In this document: positions 44,838 through 54,176 of the stretch, one piece after another
Layout of the letters: every line of letters starts with the position of its first letter
Position numbering within the stretch: position 1 is the first letter of the stretch
Assembly: GCA_046349875.1 (NCBI GenBank)
Contig: JAXMBN010000005.1
Span: 62,001-126,000 of the forward strand
From: JAXMBN01 sp046349875
Lineage (GTDB): Bacteria > Planctomycetota > Planctomycetia > Pirellulales > Pirellulaceae
Direction of reading: 5' to 3'
DNA length: 64,000 nucleotides
Notes under the pieces: model-generated
The model's database searches: none
What the model was told of the DNA's origin: nothing
What the model saw: only the letters and a program-made list of their open reading frames with translations
Position numbers and translations under genes: made by a program

Positions 44838-47228
44838 CTAGGGTTTCTGAAGATCGCGCCACAGGGCTTCCACCTCGGCGTTTTCAGGTTGTCTTCGCTT
44901 GAGCTCGGTCGCTTCTCGTCGAGCTTCCTCTAAACGTCCCATCTTTTGAAGCAGCAGGATGAGAGCCATCCTCATTTCATTTCGATCGGGCGATAACTCC
45001 ATCGCCTTTTGGATTTGCGCGAGAGCTTTCTCCAGGTTGCCATCCAAATAGTAGGCCAACCCTAATCGATATTGGAGTTCCGTCGATTTTGGCATCAATG
45101 ATGCATCGCGTTCAAGCAAGGGGAGCTCTTCTCGTCGAAGGGACTTTGCTTTATCAAGAAGCGATTGCCCCACTTGTTGCGCTTGAGGTTGGGGAGACTG
45201 TAGATTTCGTTCCGCCATTCCTTCGAGTAACACCGCAAGATTGGTTCGTGGACCTGCAACTTGAGGTTCCAGGCGAATCGCGTTCTCATAGTGCCCGCGA
45301 GCCGCAGTAAAATTGCCGAGTTGTTCGTCGAGGATACCAAGACCAAGATGGGCGCCCGATTGTTCGGCCGATGCCAGCAGGCTTTCACGGTACTCGGCCA
45401 AAGCGTGGTCGAGTTTGGAACGCGATACGGCGGTTGGGCCAGCATCTCCCGTCGTAGAGAGTCCACGGGCTGCTTCGACGCGAACGCTTCGCGATGGATC
45501 ATCCAAGAATGGAGCTAAAGCGAGGGCTCGTTCACCGGGATCGGCGATCTGACCGAGAACCATGGCAGCAGAACGTCGAACGATGGAATGGTCATCGCGA
45601 TCGACACGACGAGCCAGTCGAACGGCCCGATCGAGTTGGGTTCGGGAGAGTTCGACGAGCATCGTTGCACGGGCGATCGCTGGAGATTCTGTCCCTTTGC
45701 GCACAAACCATTTGCTAACGATATCGGCTGCATCGGGAGTGCCACGCCGCGCCGCATCGATGGCGGTCGCAAAATGCTCTTCGCGATATCGCTTCTCGCC
45801 ATACCATCGGTTGCAGGCGTCATCGCACCACTGATCAACACGTTGGAGCTCGGCTCGAATCTCTTCGTCTCCTTGCTGAGCAGCAACGAGCCAATCCAGA
45901 TACTGCGTCAGCGAGGAACGTTTCTCTTCTGCTATTTTCTGTTTGTCGAGATGGCATCCCGTGCAGGCGTTCGGAGTTCCTAGCTTCACGCTGACATCCG
46001 GCCGTGGAATGCGAAGCGAATGGTCACGTCGGGGATCGACCGCCATATACGTGGTAGATGGCATATGGCAATTCACGCATAGGGATCCCGGTTGTCCTGG
46101 CTTGTGAAAGTGGTGTGCCACGGAATCGTATTTGGCAGTCGGGTGCTGATGGCAGGACGTGCAAACTTGATTGCCATCGTGTTTGAGTTTTGCGGTATGC
46201 GGATCATGACAATCGGTGCAGCGAATTCCCTTGTGGTACATCTTGCTCTGTAGGAAGGAACCATGGATATAGTCCTCATCTTGGACCTGGCCATCGGCAA
46301 AGTAGATGTTGGTCAGCAAGAGACTCTCGGCGAAGTGATCGTAGTAGTTGTCCCCTGGTCGATGCTGTAAGGCGATCAATTCACGTCGCGCATGACAAGG
46401 TGCACAGGCTTGGATTTGATTCTCGGCCGAGGCCTTCAGTGGAGCCAATCCATAGCCATAGTGTGGATCGACCTTTCCAATCCAACGTTGCGACAATTGG
46501 ACGTGAATACTGCCTGGTCCATGGCAAGCTTCACAACTGACGTCGATCTCGGAAAACGTCGTGTGAAATGAATTGTCTTGGACGCGGAAGTTCTTTTGAA
46601 GATTCGTGCTGTGGCAGTCCGCACACATGCTGTTCCATCGCTGAGCCGATCCTGTCCAGTGGAGCGGATCGTGAGGATCGAGTCTCGTTTGGACATCGGG
46701 AGGGTCTAGGTGAAACCACTCCTTCTTTTCGGTATCCCAGCTCCATCGCAACACTTGGACTCGACCGATTTCCTTCGAAGTTGTCTCGGGCTTGCGTTCG
46801 ATCTCCACCATGTATTGTTGAAGCGGCGTTACACCGAAAACCCACTTGACTTGATAATCATGGTACTGGCCATCAGGTCCTTCCGTATGAACGAAATACT
46901 GATGGTCTCGCGTCGTCATCTTGGCTCGAACTCCCAGATGCTCGAGTTCGACATTATCGAAATTGGCCAACACCGTTTGTTCGGTTGCCAGATCCATCGC
47001 CTTATCGTGGTGCGATCCCTGAAAGGCTTGGGCTTGATCGCTATGGCACTGGATGCATGCATCGCGACCAACGTAGGTTGCGTCCATTCCCTTTGGTAGG
47101 GCTCGCCATTGTCCTGCTTTTGTGGAGGCCCAATAAGACCCTCCCACCACGGAGCAAATCATGACGATGGCAAGAGTCAGCAACCATGGGAAACGCGAAG
47201 AGCGTGGGGTGGGCGAGGTGGGCTTCAT
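44838..47228 (-). CDS. Exported octaheme c-type cytochrome with HEAT-like and TPR regions
   Basis: 796 residues. An N-terminal signal anchor (FPWLLTLAIVMICSVVGG) is followed by eight CxxCH heme motifs: CIQCH, CADCH, CEACH, CAPCH, CTDCH, CTSCH, CVNCH and CTGCH. About 130 residues of HEAT-like helices (HSIVRRSAAMVLGQIADPGE) and C-terminal TPR units (AHLGLGILDEQLGNFTAARG, LQYRLGLAYYLDGNLEKALA) follow. This combination is typical of planctomycete cytochromes of unknown role. It probably transfers electrons in the periplasm and docks a partner by its repeats. No reductase gene is adjacent. Confidence 0.9.
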   Translation of the reverse strand: MKPTSPTPRSSRFPWLLTLAIVMICSVVGGSYWASTKAGQWRALPKGMDATYVGRDACIQCHSDQAQAFQGSHHDKAMDLATEQTVLANFDNVELEHLGVRAKMTTRDHQYFVHTEGPDGQYHDYQVKWVFGVTPLQQYMVEIERKPETTSKEIGRVQVLRWSWDTEKKEWFHLDPPDVQTRLDPHDPLHWTGSAQRWNSMCADCHSTNLQKNFRVQDNSFHTTFSEIDVSCEACHGPGSIHVQLSQRWIGKVDPHYGYGLAPLKASAENQIQACAPCHARRELIALQHRPGDNYYDHFAESLLLTNIYFADGQVQDEDYIHGSFLQSKMYHKGIRCTDCHDPHTAKLKHDGNQVCTSCHQHPTAKYDSVAHHFHKPGQPGSLCVNCHMPSTTYMAVDPRRDHSLRIPRPDVSVKLGTPNACTGCHLDKQKIAEEKRSSLTQYLDWLVAAQQGDEEIRAELQRVDQWCDDACNRWYGEKRYREEHFATAIDAARRGTPDAADIVSKWFVRKGTESPAIARATMLVELSRTQLDRAVRLARRVDRDDHSIVRRSAAMVLGQIADPGERALALAPFLDDPSRSVRVEAARGLSTTGDAGPTAVSRSKLDHALAEYRESLLASAEQSGAHLGLGILDEQLGNFTAARGHYENAIRLEPQVAGPRTNLAVLLEGMAERNLQSPQPQAQQVGQSLLDKAKSLRREELPLLERDASLMPKSTELQYRLGLAYYLDGNLEKALAQIQKAMELSPDRNEMRMALILLLQKMGRLEEARREATELKRRQPENAEVEALWRDLQKP

Positions 47229-47306
47229 GGGCGACTTAGCAAGAGACGACTGAACAAGATATGACGTGCAGAAAATATCATTGAGAAGTCTGCATCATAG
47301 CTCAAA

Positions 47307-47338
47307 CTTGCCGGAATTGGCGAGCCATTTCCGGCAAG
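47307..47338 (-). promoter_or_regulatory. 32-base near-perfect palindrome between the sigma operon and the cytochrome gene
   Basis: CTTGCCGGAA (47307-47316) pairs with TTCCGGCAAG (47329-47338), and inside it TGGC/GCCA pair around GA, with a single T:T mismatch. It lies 61 bases past the stop of the DUF1559-like gene and 79 bases before the cytochrome start, both minus strand. No clear U-tract follows, so it could be a terminator of the operon or an operator of the cytochrome gene. Confidence 0.6.
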
Positions 47339-47398
47339 CGAGTTGAATCATGTAAAGTCGTCGTCGTGATCGAAAGAGTTTGGGCAATCGGCCCTGCT

Positions 47399-48991
47399 CT
47401 ATTCGAAACTCACCACATGCCCGTCGGACCTACGAAAGAGGTACAGCAGGTTTTCGGAAGACATTTTGGCCGGCATTCGAGAGACCGATCCGTCAGCCAT
47501 GCTGGCAAAGAAAGTTCCGTTGCGACTGGTATCCAGACCACGCACTGGATCATTCGGCTCGAAGGCGTAATCTTGCGGTGATGTCCAGGGAACGGAGTGA
47601 CTGGGTTTGACGACGACGAGCCAAATTGTGTTACTGGAGCCGTCCGTGATGTGGCTGAAGCCAATCGTCTTGGCTTGGCCGAAGATCGTATCCTCTCCAA
47701 CGGGAGCAAGCAATGTTGTATTGCCATGAGGACACGCCGGATCTTGCGGTGCAAGAGCGTTGTAAGGTTTGAAAATGTCGGGGATCTTCTCGATCAACTT
47801 TTTGTTGTGGTCGCTATCCCAAGGTTCATTGAGCTTAAACTGCTGATAGAGTTCGTTTTGACCTAGGAAGGGCAAAAGGTGAACGCGCCAACTAAGCAAT
47901 GGCTTGCCTTGCGGATCCAAACTCTTGGGTGGAGGAAAGTGCCCAAATGCCGACTCAAAATTATGACAAGCCAATGCGACAAGTTTGAGATTATTGACGA
48001 TCTTGACGTCTGCTTGCTGTTGCAACATTTCGGCTAGAATCGCTGACGTTGCGGCGCGATGTTCTGGCTTGGGCTGCCAAGTAAAAGTCAAGGTCGATTG
48101 TTTTTCGTTCCAATTAGCCGGTTCACGAAAGAGGGAATCGACCACTTGGAGAAGTGGTGACCAATTCGACTGCTTCGCATGGGTTTGCGCAAGTGGAACG
48201 ACCTGCTTGATCAATTCTTGGAGGTTGTTAGCGCTCGCTGCATTGGGTGTCTTGAATACGATGGAGGCGGAGAGCTTTTCAAGATCCATGCCGACTGCAA
48301 TCCACTCCATATCCTTTGCAATCGCTCCTAACGAAATGGAACTCCACGGTCCCGGCAATTTCGGATTCATTTCTTGAATGGTTCGGCGAAGGGAAGACGG
48401 AATGGCTATGGCCCATTGAACAGGATGCGATTCCACTGCCTTTAATGCCGATTCGAGTTGCTTGCGATGGTTCGCATCGCTGGTCGTCGGAAGCATCAAC
48501 TTTTTGACAGGGTCGGCAAAGTCGATATTCAAAAACCCGTGGTCTGCTTCCCATTGGATATCCTGGGAGAGATGATGTCGCTCGCGTAGCGCATCACGAG
48601 TCGGTTTCCCCTGATCGCGAACCACCCATCGCAGTTCGGGCTTTCCCGTTTGCGAGGATAGATCGATTGCACCCCATACGACGCCTTGCTGCGTCCATTT
48701 GCGAAACCAATCCAGCTCCATCCCGAAGGGCGAGGGCGAGCCCTGTTGGGAACGAAGTGAATCAGCCAATGTCACTTTGGAGGTGTCGATTCGAACGACC
48801 ACGGCGGTATTGGAATAGATCGATGCAGGTAAAAGATCTTCGCCATGAAGAGGGCTCGGCGGTAACGCAGTTGCGGTTCCGATTCCCAATCCAAGCACGA
48901 TCGCTGATGTAGGGTTGCACAGTGTTACTCGTCTGCATGCTGCCACTAGGCTGCATGGTGCGAATCGCAACCGAGTTAAAATTGATAACAT
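47399..48991 (-). CDS. Exported protein with C-terminal DUF1559-like domain
   Basis: 530 residues. ATG 48991 has TGGGAG upstream and leads into a signal peptide. The first ~320 residues are not recognised. The C-terminal part has DUF1559 hallmarks: LKLVALACHNFESAFGHFPP, SWRVHLLPFLGQNELYQQF, HITDGSSNTIWLV and NGTFFASMADGSVSRMPA. Usual DUF1559 proteins begin with a type IV pilin-like leader, which is absent here. Last gene of the ECF sigma operon starting at 51731. Confidence 0.78.
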   Translation of the reverse strand: MLSILTRLRFAPCSLVAACRRVTLCNPTSAIVLGLGIGTATALPPSPLHGEDLLPASIYSNTAVVVRIDTSKVTLADSLRSQQGSPSPFGMELDWFRKWTQQGVVWGAIDLSSQTGKPELRWVVRDQGKPTRDALRERHHLSQDIQWEADHGFLNIDFADPVKKLMLPTTSDANHRKQLESALKAVESHPVQWAIAIPSSLRRTIQEMNPKLPGPWSSISLGAIAKDMEWIAVGMDLEKLSASIVFKTPNAASANNLQELIKQVVPLAQTHAKQSNWSPLLQVVDSLFREPANWNEKQSTLTFTWQPKPEHRAATSAILAEMLQQQADVKIVNNLKLVALACHNFESAFGHFPPPKSLDPQGKPLLSWRVHLLPFLGQNELYQQFKLNEPWDSDHNKKLIEKIPDIFKPYNALAPQDPACPHGNTTLLAPVGEDTIFGQAKTIGFSHITDGSSNTIWLVVVKPSHSVPWTSPQDYAFEPNDPVRGLDTSRNGTFFASMADGSVSRMPAKMSSENLLYLFRRSDGHVVSFE

Positions 48992-49030
48992 GTTCGTACT
49001 CCCAGGATTCAAGAAGGCTTGGACGGTGGA

Positions 49031-50554
49031 CTATTTCATTCGGAGGACAAATCGGTAACGTACGTTGGAAGCGGCGGCCCCTTCTAGGACAGCAGTGTTT
49101 CCACGAAGCTCGTAGGAGAAGGGTTGCCCCGTCACGGGGTCGAGTGGCGCGGGAACGGGCGTGACTTGAAGCGACGGTGGCAGTTTGCCTTCGTGCTTGG
49201 AGGCATACATGCGAATGGCTTCGACGTTTTGGATCAAAGCCACTGTCTGCTGCATGCGGCCCAAAGCAGCTCGCATGGCATTCTTGGCAGGCAGGAAGAT
49301 TTCTGCAGGGCCTCCGGCAAGTCCAACCTTGTTTTTCAGTTCGGCCAGTGACGATTCCTCTGTCAACATGCCCTCCCTTGCCAATGCGAGTGGAACATAG
49401 TCCCACTTGAAGTATTCATCGCGCACACGATCGTAATAGCGTTTGACAGCAACGAATACGACTTGCGTGGTCGGCCATTCTCGAATCGATTCTTCTTTCA
49501 TCCCTTCGATGTCGATCAAGTAGCTCATCGCACTTGGATAGGCCGCAGCAACAAAATGAACGGCGTGCAGGTAGCGTGTGTCTTCATCGTCGCGATCGTA
49601 AATGGGGAGTCCAGGGATATCCAAGTTCACCGCTTGCGATGCGAACTTGCGTAGGAAAGTCTGCCAGTACTCGGCGGGTTTTGGTGAATCATCGATCTCA
49701 CGAAGGCATTTGATTTGCTCGTAGAGAAGTTGACGTTCAAATCCTGAAGATCGTTCCGTGCTCACAATCGGCGATGGAAGAGACGCAAACGCCCAATAGA
49801 GATTGGGTGCGTCGGGATGTTCCAGCAAATGGCACGCATCGCTCCAAGCGATCGAGAAGATCGCGACGCCGACCAAATTCGAGACGAGAAAATCGTCTTG
49901 TCCCAAATGATGAGCCATCGCTATTTGTTGACCCAAGATCTGAATGGCATCGTCGATTCGAGATTCGGCAATGGCTAGTCGGCAACGAATACTCTGCGTC
50001 CGTGCCAGATCTCGCATCGATTGAATTTCCGGTAAGAGATAAGCAATCGGGTTGGCATGTTCGCGGATATTCCGATCGGAATGCGCCGAACGAAGACGCC
50101 TCGCTTGCTCCAACATCGGAGGCTGAAACGAAGTGAGCGCCAAATAGCTCTTCACTTCTTGAATCGGAAGGTCTCGCGGTGCGGTTGTTTGGTACGAATA
50201 GGGTGGGACCAAGTGGATTGGTTTCTCCTTTTCCTTTGCCTCGTCGCTGGCCTTCTGAATCAGCTCGGTCAGCTTCTGACGAGCCATCGTTTGCTCCAGG
50301 AATCCCATGGCTTTGAGATAGTAGATCATCGCGTTCCCTTCCTGAAGATCGAAGTCATCGGGAAGGAAGCGATATCGCAGAGCTGGAGCGGGAGAGGCTT
50401 TAGGCGTTAACGTTAGTTCGCGAGTCATGCGGATCGCCTGAGTCGAACTATCGCGTTCGTGAAGCCAACTATCTTCGCGAGTCGGTTCTTGCGCATTCGC
50501 AAGGCTTGGGCAAAGGCAAAGGAGTAGGATCCAACGCCGAATGGATTTGATCAT
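49031..50554 (-). CDS. Exported protein of unknown function in the ECF sigma operon
   Basis: 507 residues with a signal peptide (IRRWILLLCLCPSLANAQ). The rest is largely helical with a moderately conserved-looking core (DLARTQSIRCRLAIAESRID, QILGQQIAMAHHLGQ). It ends with a type II secretion/PilN-unlike beta segment (YELRGNTAVLEGA). No family is recognised. AGGAAC lies upstream of the start. Gaps of 15 and 39 bases to its neighbours show it is co-transcribed with the anti-sigma-like and DUF1559-like genes. Confidence 0.68.
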   Translation of the reverse strand: MIKSIRRWILLLCLCPSLANAQEPTREDSWLHERDSSTQAIRMTRELTLTPKASPAPALRYRFLPDDFDLQEGNAMIYYLKAMGFLEQTMARQKLTELIQKASDEAKEKEKPIHLVPPYSYQTTAPRDLPIQEVKSYLALTSFQPPMLEQARRLRSAHSDRNIREHANPIAYLLPEIQSMRDLARTQSIRCRLAIAESRIDDAIQILGQQIAMAHHLGQDDFLVSNLVGVAIFSIAWSDACHLLEHPDAPNLYWAFASLPSPIVSTERSSGFERQLLYEQIKCLREIDDSPKPAEYWQTFLRKFASQAVNLDIPGLPIYDRDDEDTRYLHAVHFVAAAYPSAMSYLIDIEGMKEESIREWPTTQVVFVAVKRYYDRVRDEYFKWDYVPLALAREGMLTEESSLAELKNKVGLAGGPAEIFLPAKNAMRAALGRMQQTVALIQNVEAIRMYASKHEGKLPPSLQVTPVPAPLDPVTGQPFSYELRGNTAVLEGAAASNVRYRFVLRMK

Positions 50555-50569
50555 GATTCGTTCCTAGAT

Positions 50570-51196
50570 CTAATGGACAGATCGAGTAAGGAGGTCGAGA
50601 AGTTCTTGTTGAAGATGGGTACGGGTCGAGGGAGAGTCAAAGGATTCGTGGTTCTGAGGTAATCGTTGCGTTCGTAATCCATCCGAAGAAAGCACTTCAT
50701 GGGTGCTGTCCAAGGCATGGATACCGCTTTGGGTTGGCATGAGCGATGAAGCCAATAAAGGATGGCGATCCCAGGACGAATAGGTTGGTCCCAACTGAAG
50801 GATTGCCTGAATTGAACGATCGATTTCCGATGGAAGCTTCTGCTTCACAAGTGTTGAGTTGGGATGGAAAGCGCGTTCGCTTGCAATTGGGATAGGCTTC
50901 GATGGCGATCTTTCTGCTTGGCTCACCAATGGCGATCGATCGGTTGGCGATGCAGAGAGCATGACGATGGCAAGCGTGGCTGCCACACCAACGACGACAC
51001 CCGAAGACCAGGTCATGAGCCAAGGGACAAGGCCGATGGAACTGGGAGTCGTCGATGACGCATGTGAAGTCATCGCAATGGTATCGAGCGTGACGCTTAC
51101 AGGACGGCACGATCGCAATTGCGATTCCAACTGAAGGAGCTCAAAATCGAGTTCCAGTGGATCCGAGCGATCTTCGTTAGGAGGAACGGTATTCAT
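50570..51196 (-). CDS. Single-pass membrane protein, likely anti-sigma factor
   Basis: 208 residues. An acidic N-terminal cytoplasmic segment (~60 residues) precedes one membrane helix (MTWSSGVVVGVAATLAIVML). A Ser/Pro-rich outer region follows. It overlaps the sigma factor gene's stop by 20 bases and has AAGGAA upstream, so the two are translationally linked. This layout matches anti-sigma factors. No zinc-binding HxxxCxxC motif is present, so it is not a ZAS-type protein; identity is inferred from context. Confidence 0.65.
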   Translation of the reverse strand: MNTVPPNEDRSDPLELDFELLQLESQLRSCRPVSVTLDTIAMTSHASSTTPSSIGLVPWLMTWSSGVVVGVAATLAIVMLSASPTDRSPLVSQAERSPSKPIPIASERAFHPNSTLVKQKLPSEIDRSIQAILQLGPTYSSWDRHPLLASSLMPTQSGIHALDSTHEVLSSDGLRTQRLPQNHESFDSPSTRTHLQQELLDLLTRSVH

Positions 51197-51731
51197 GGTT
51201 GTTTAGTTCCTTGGGGCCATCGAGCGTTCGTCGCATACGCAATAGGGCGTTTTTGTAGAGTCGATGGACACTGGTAATCGGGGTATGCGTTAGCTCGGCG
51301 ATCTGTTCGAAGGTGAGTTCGCCCCAGATCCTCGCGATCACGATTTCGCGATCGAGTGATTCGAGCTGTTGTAAGGCTTGTTGAAGTTCTTCCGAGTCCC
51401 AGGCGGAGTGCGCATTCGCTTCGAACCATAGTGGACGATGGTTGGTTGCATCGCGATGATTGGATTCGCGCCGACGATCGGAACGTGACATATTAAGGGC
51501 TCGAAAGCGTACCGCCGTGAACAACCAAGCGACCAGGTTGTCCGGGGTTACTTCTCGCTTCACCCATTCGTAGAGCGCATCCTGAATGGCATCTTCGGGC
51601 GCATTGCACCATTGCCGCGCGTACAGCTTCAAAGCACCACCGTAGCGATGCAATAGGGATTGAATCTGTTCGTCGCGCGGCGATGCCAAAATGACTTGTC
51701 CGAAAAGGTGACGAGTGAGCCAACGTTCCAT
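51177..51731 (-). CDS. ECF-type RNA polymerase sigma factor
   Basis: About 184 residues. Region 2 is around YGGALKLYARQWCNAPEDAI and DALYEWVKREV; region 4 is LDREIVIARIWGELTFEQIA followed by HRLYKNALLRMRRTL, a helix-turn-helix for the -35 element. The in-frame ATG at 51731 (MERWLTRHLFG) is used; a TTG at 51782 would add 17 residues. The next gene overlaps and is a likely anti-sigma factor, followed by two exported proteins. It probably controls an envelope-related regulon, including its own operon. Confidence 0.88.
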   Translation of the reverse strand: MERWLTRHLFGQVILASPRDEQIQSLLHRYGGALKLYARQWCNAPEDAIQDALYEWVKREVTPDNLVAWLFTAVRFRALNMSRSDRRRESNHRDATNHRPLWFEANAHSAWDSEELQQALQQLESLDREIVIARIWGELTFEQIAELTHTPITSVHRLYKNALLRMRRTLDGPKELNNHEYRSS

Positions 51732-51814
51732 TCGATTCAGGAACGTTACAGAGGAGTCACCGGCCAGCCTAAGATTTTCCAAGAATTCTGAAAATTGTCA
51801 TGGCTGTCTTCATT

Positions 51815-51840
51815 GTTGATTTCCAGTCCCTTGGAAGGCC
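51815..51840 (-). repeat. Copy of the dispersed hairpin repeat
   Basis: Read on the minus strand this is GGCCTTCCAAGGGACTGG followed by AAATCAAC. It is nearly identical to the copies at 8435-8459 and 63601-63624. CTTCCA/TGGAAG can pair around AGGGAC. It sits in the ~330-base gap between the sigma gene and the chorismate mutase gene, which otherwise holds no gene. Confidence 0.78.
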
Positions 51841-52058
51841 CTAAATCGGATCGCCTTGAGCTTTCCTCGACGGCGGTCCTGGCGGCCTGAGAGCTGGGAG
51901 AATTACCACAGCAGACCCCCGCTTTAAACCGCCGTTGTAAAGAGATCGGGAAGTTCTTAGAAGGCTCACCTTTACACGGCTGCCTTGGAAAAACACAACA
52001 GGCTAAAAAGCGTTTCCTAGAGGGTCCTCGAAGCAAGGATAGAGCCTAGCGGCAAGGC

Positions 52059-52490
52059 TTATTTTTTGGGTTGCATTTGATCGGTGATCCAGGCTTCGAG
52101 TTCCTCCCAATCGACCGGAGGAAGTTTGGAGAGGTCGGGCCGTAGAGCTACCGCGTCGTGAATGTAAACGTGTTGGATTTCTTTTTGCGTTTTTTCCGTA
52201 TTCCAATGGACGAGAATTCGGACGCATTTGCCGAGCGAACCGGGGACCTCCAATTCGTAACCGCAAAGCAAAGGTACTTCTAGCCACCCCATTTGGCGCG
52301 CGGCCAACGCAGGGAATTCGGCGTTGAGATCTTTGGTCAGCGTAAAAATGGCGCTCGCCACGTCGGTGGGTTCGATGGCATTGCGGCGAATCATCAGAGC
52401 GAGAAGTTGTCGCGTGGCTTTGAGAATGGCGTCGCGAGAATTGGCTTCAACGGTTGTCGCACCGCGGACACCACGACATACTTTGGACAT
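52059..52490 (-). CDS. aroH: Chorismate mutase, AroH (monofunctional) class
   Basis: 143 residues of the trimeric Bacillus-type chorismate mutase, which turns chorismate into prephenate for Phe and Tyr synthesis. Active-site elements are visible: GVRGATTVEANSRDAI (Arg9), SAIFTLTKDLNAEFPALAAR, LLCGYELEVPGSL (catalytic Glu), KCVRILVHWN (Arg) and EIQHVYIHDAVALRPD (Tyr). No signal peptide. A short hairpin AGCCT/AGGCT occurs at its end but lacks a U-tract on this strand. Confidence 0.94.
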   Translation of the reverse strand: MSKVCRGVRGATTVEANSRDAILKATRQLLALMIRRNAIEPTDVASAIFTLTKDLNAEFPALAARQMGWLEVPLLCGYELEVPGSLGKCVRILVHWNTEKTQKEIQHVYIHDAVALRPDLSKLPPVDWEELEAWITDQMQPKK

Positions 52491-52670
52491 GATTGCTCCA
52501 CCCGATTGGAACTGAATTCAAGGGTTCCCCCCTCGGCTGCCGACCACTAGGGAGGCTACTATAGCAGGTATGAAAAAATCGGCGACCCGGTTCCGTCCAG
52601 AGAAAGTCCATTTCGGCCGAGTCTCAATCCGTAGTCCCTTCTTTCACAACCCATCTACCATCGGAATTCC

Positions 52671-54176
52671 ATGAGCGAGCTCGATTCTTCGTCCCCATCT
52701 GAAGATGAAATCGATCCCAAGACCATCTCCATTTTGATCGTGGACAACGATCCCGCGCACGCTCGGGCGATGACGGAAAGTCTGGAAAAGGTCGGTTACC
52801 GATGCACGGTGGCGACGAGTGGACCCGAGGGTCAGAAGCAGTTGCAAGAAAATACCTTCGATGTCCTCATTACCGATATGGTGATGAATGATTTCGACGG
52901 CATGCAGATGCTTGGATTAGCAAGACAGATTCTGCCTGATTGTGAAGTCATTATGGTGACGGGTCATGCCACCGTTCCCAAAGCTGTGGAAGCCATGCAG
53001 CAGGGCGCTTTCAACTTTCTTGAAAAGCCGATCACTCCCAATCGATTGCGAGCCGTCACGGCGAAGGCGATTGAAGCGGTTCGTTTGCGACGGACCAATA
53101 CCGAATTGCGCCAGCGATTGGATGAGAAGTTTGGTTTTGAAGGGATCGTTTATGCGAGTCGCGCGATGCAGTCGGTTATCGATCGATTGAAGCGCATAGC
53201 ACCCACGGACGCAACGGTTTTAATCACAGGGGAAAGTGGTACGGGCAAAGAGCTGGTAGCGCGCGCCATCCACCAGAACTCGCCTCGAAAAGCAAAGCGC
53301 CTTGTGGCTCTCAATGTTCGCGCCGTTTCCGAGAACTTAGTGGAGAGCGAATTGTTCGGTCACGTTCGAGGAGCCTATACGGATGCGGTGACCGATCGAG
53401 AAGGTGCTTTCGAATATGCCAACGGCGGAACGCTCTTCTTGGATGAAGTGGGTGATATGCCGATGAGCACGCAGATCAAATTGCTACGGGTTTTGGAAGA
53501 ACATAAGATCACGCGCGTTGGCGACAACAAGGCCATCAAAGTCAACGTGCGATTGTTGTCCGCAACCAATCGGCCCTTGGAAGCGATGATTGAAGACGGG
53601 CAGTTTCGCAACGACCTCTACTATCGGCTCAAAGTAGTCACAGTTCATTTGCCATCACTGCGCGACCGTCGCGACGACATTATTCCCTTGATGGACCATT
53701 TCAGGAAAACGTTTATTCGTCGTCACAACCGTCCTTCGTGCAATTTTTCGTCTGCCGTCACACGTCGATTCTTTGGCTATGATTGGCCAGGAAATATTCG
53801 TCAGCTCCGTAACTTCGTAGAAACCATGGTGGTGCTCGATTCCGACGGGACGCTGGATCTCGACGACTTGCCGCCCGAGTTAATGGATGCATCACCAGAA
53901 GAGGCAGTTGAGGCTGCGGCGCAGGCCGCGACCATCGGTGCGAGTATGATGGCCGGGGCTGGTGCGGGACAGCTTCCTTCCGAATTGATTGGGCAACCAC
54001 TCGAAATCATTGAAAAATGGGCCATCCTGGAAACCTTGAAGCTGACCAACGATAATCGAGAAGAGGCAGCTCGGATTCTGGATATCGGCGCGAGAACGCT
54101 TTACCGCAAGCTCGACAAGTATCGCAACGAGGGATCGCTAACGGATCAGGACCTTACGAAAGAAGAGGATTCGTGA
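52671..54176 (+). CDS. NtrC-family AAA+ response regulator with variant GAFTGA loop
   Basis: 501 residues. The receiver domain has its phospho-acceptor Asp69 (VLITDMVMND) and acidic pocket ILIVDND. The AAA+ domain has Walker A GESGTGKE (187-194) and Walker B TLFLDEVGDMP. An HTH_8 helix-turn-helix follows at the C-terminus (REEAARILDIGARTLYRKLD). The sigma-54 contact loop, normally GAFTGA, reads GAYTDA (234-239), so interaction with sigma-54 is questionable. No kinase is adjacent; the soluble kinase at 12822 is a candidate partner. The flanking sequence has no obvious -24/-12 promoter. Confidence 0.9.
   Translation: MSELDSSSPSEDEIDPKTISILIVDNDPAHARAMTESLEKVGYRCTVATSGPEGQKQLQENTFDVLITDMVMNDFDGMQMLGLARQILPDCEVIMVTGHATVPKAVEAMQQGAFNFLEKPITPNRLRAVTAKAIEAVRLRRTNTELRQRLDEKFGFEGIVYASRAMQSVIDRLKRIAPTDATVLITGESGTGKELVARAIHQNSPRKAKRLVALNVRAVSENLVESELFGHVRGAYTDAVTDREGAFEYANGGTLFLDEVGDMPMSTQIKLLRVLEEHKITRVGDNKAIKVNVRLLSATNRPLEAMIEDGQFRNDLYYRLKVVTVHLPSLRDRRDDIIPLMDHFRKTFIRRHNRPSCNFSSAVTRRFFGYDWPGNIRQLRNFVETMVVLDSDGTLDLDDLPPELMDASPEEAVEAAAQAATIGASMMAGAGAGQLPSELIGQPLEIIEKWAILETLKLTNDNREEAARILDIGARTLYRKLDKYRNEGSLTDQDLTKEEDS

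Noticed and set aside
52043..52059. Hairpin AGCCT/AGGCT with TTATTTTTT next to the aroH stop
   Set aside because: The T-run is on the plus strand, but no plus-strand gene ends there; on the aroH strand there is no U-tract and the stem is only 5 bp.
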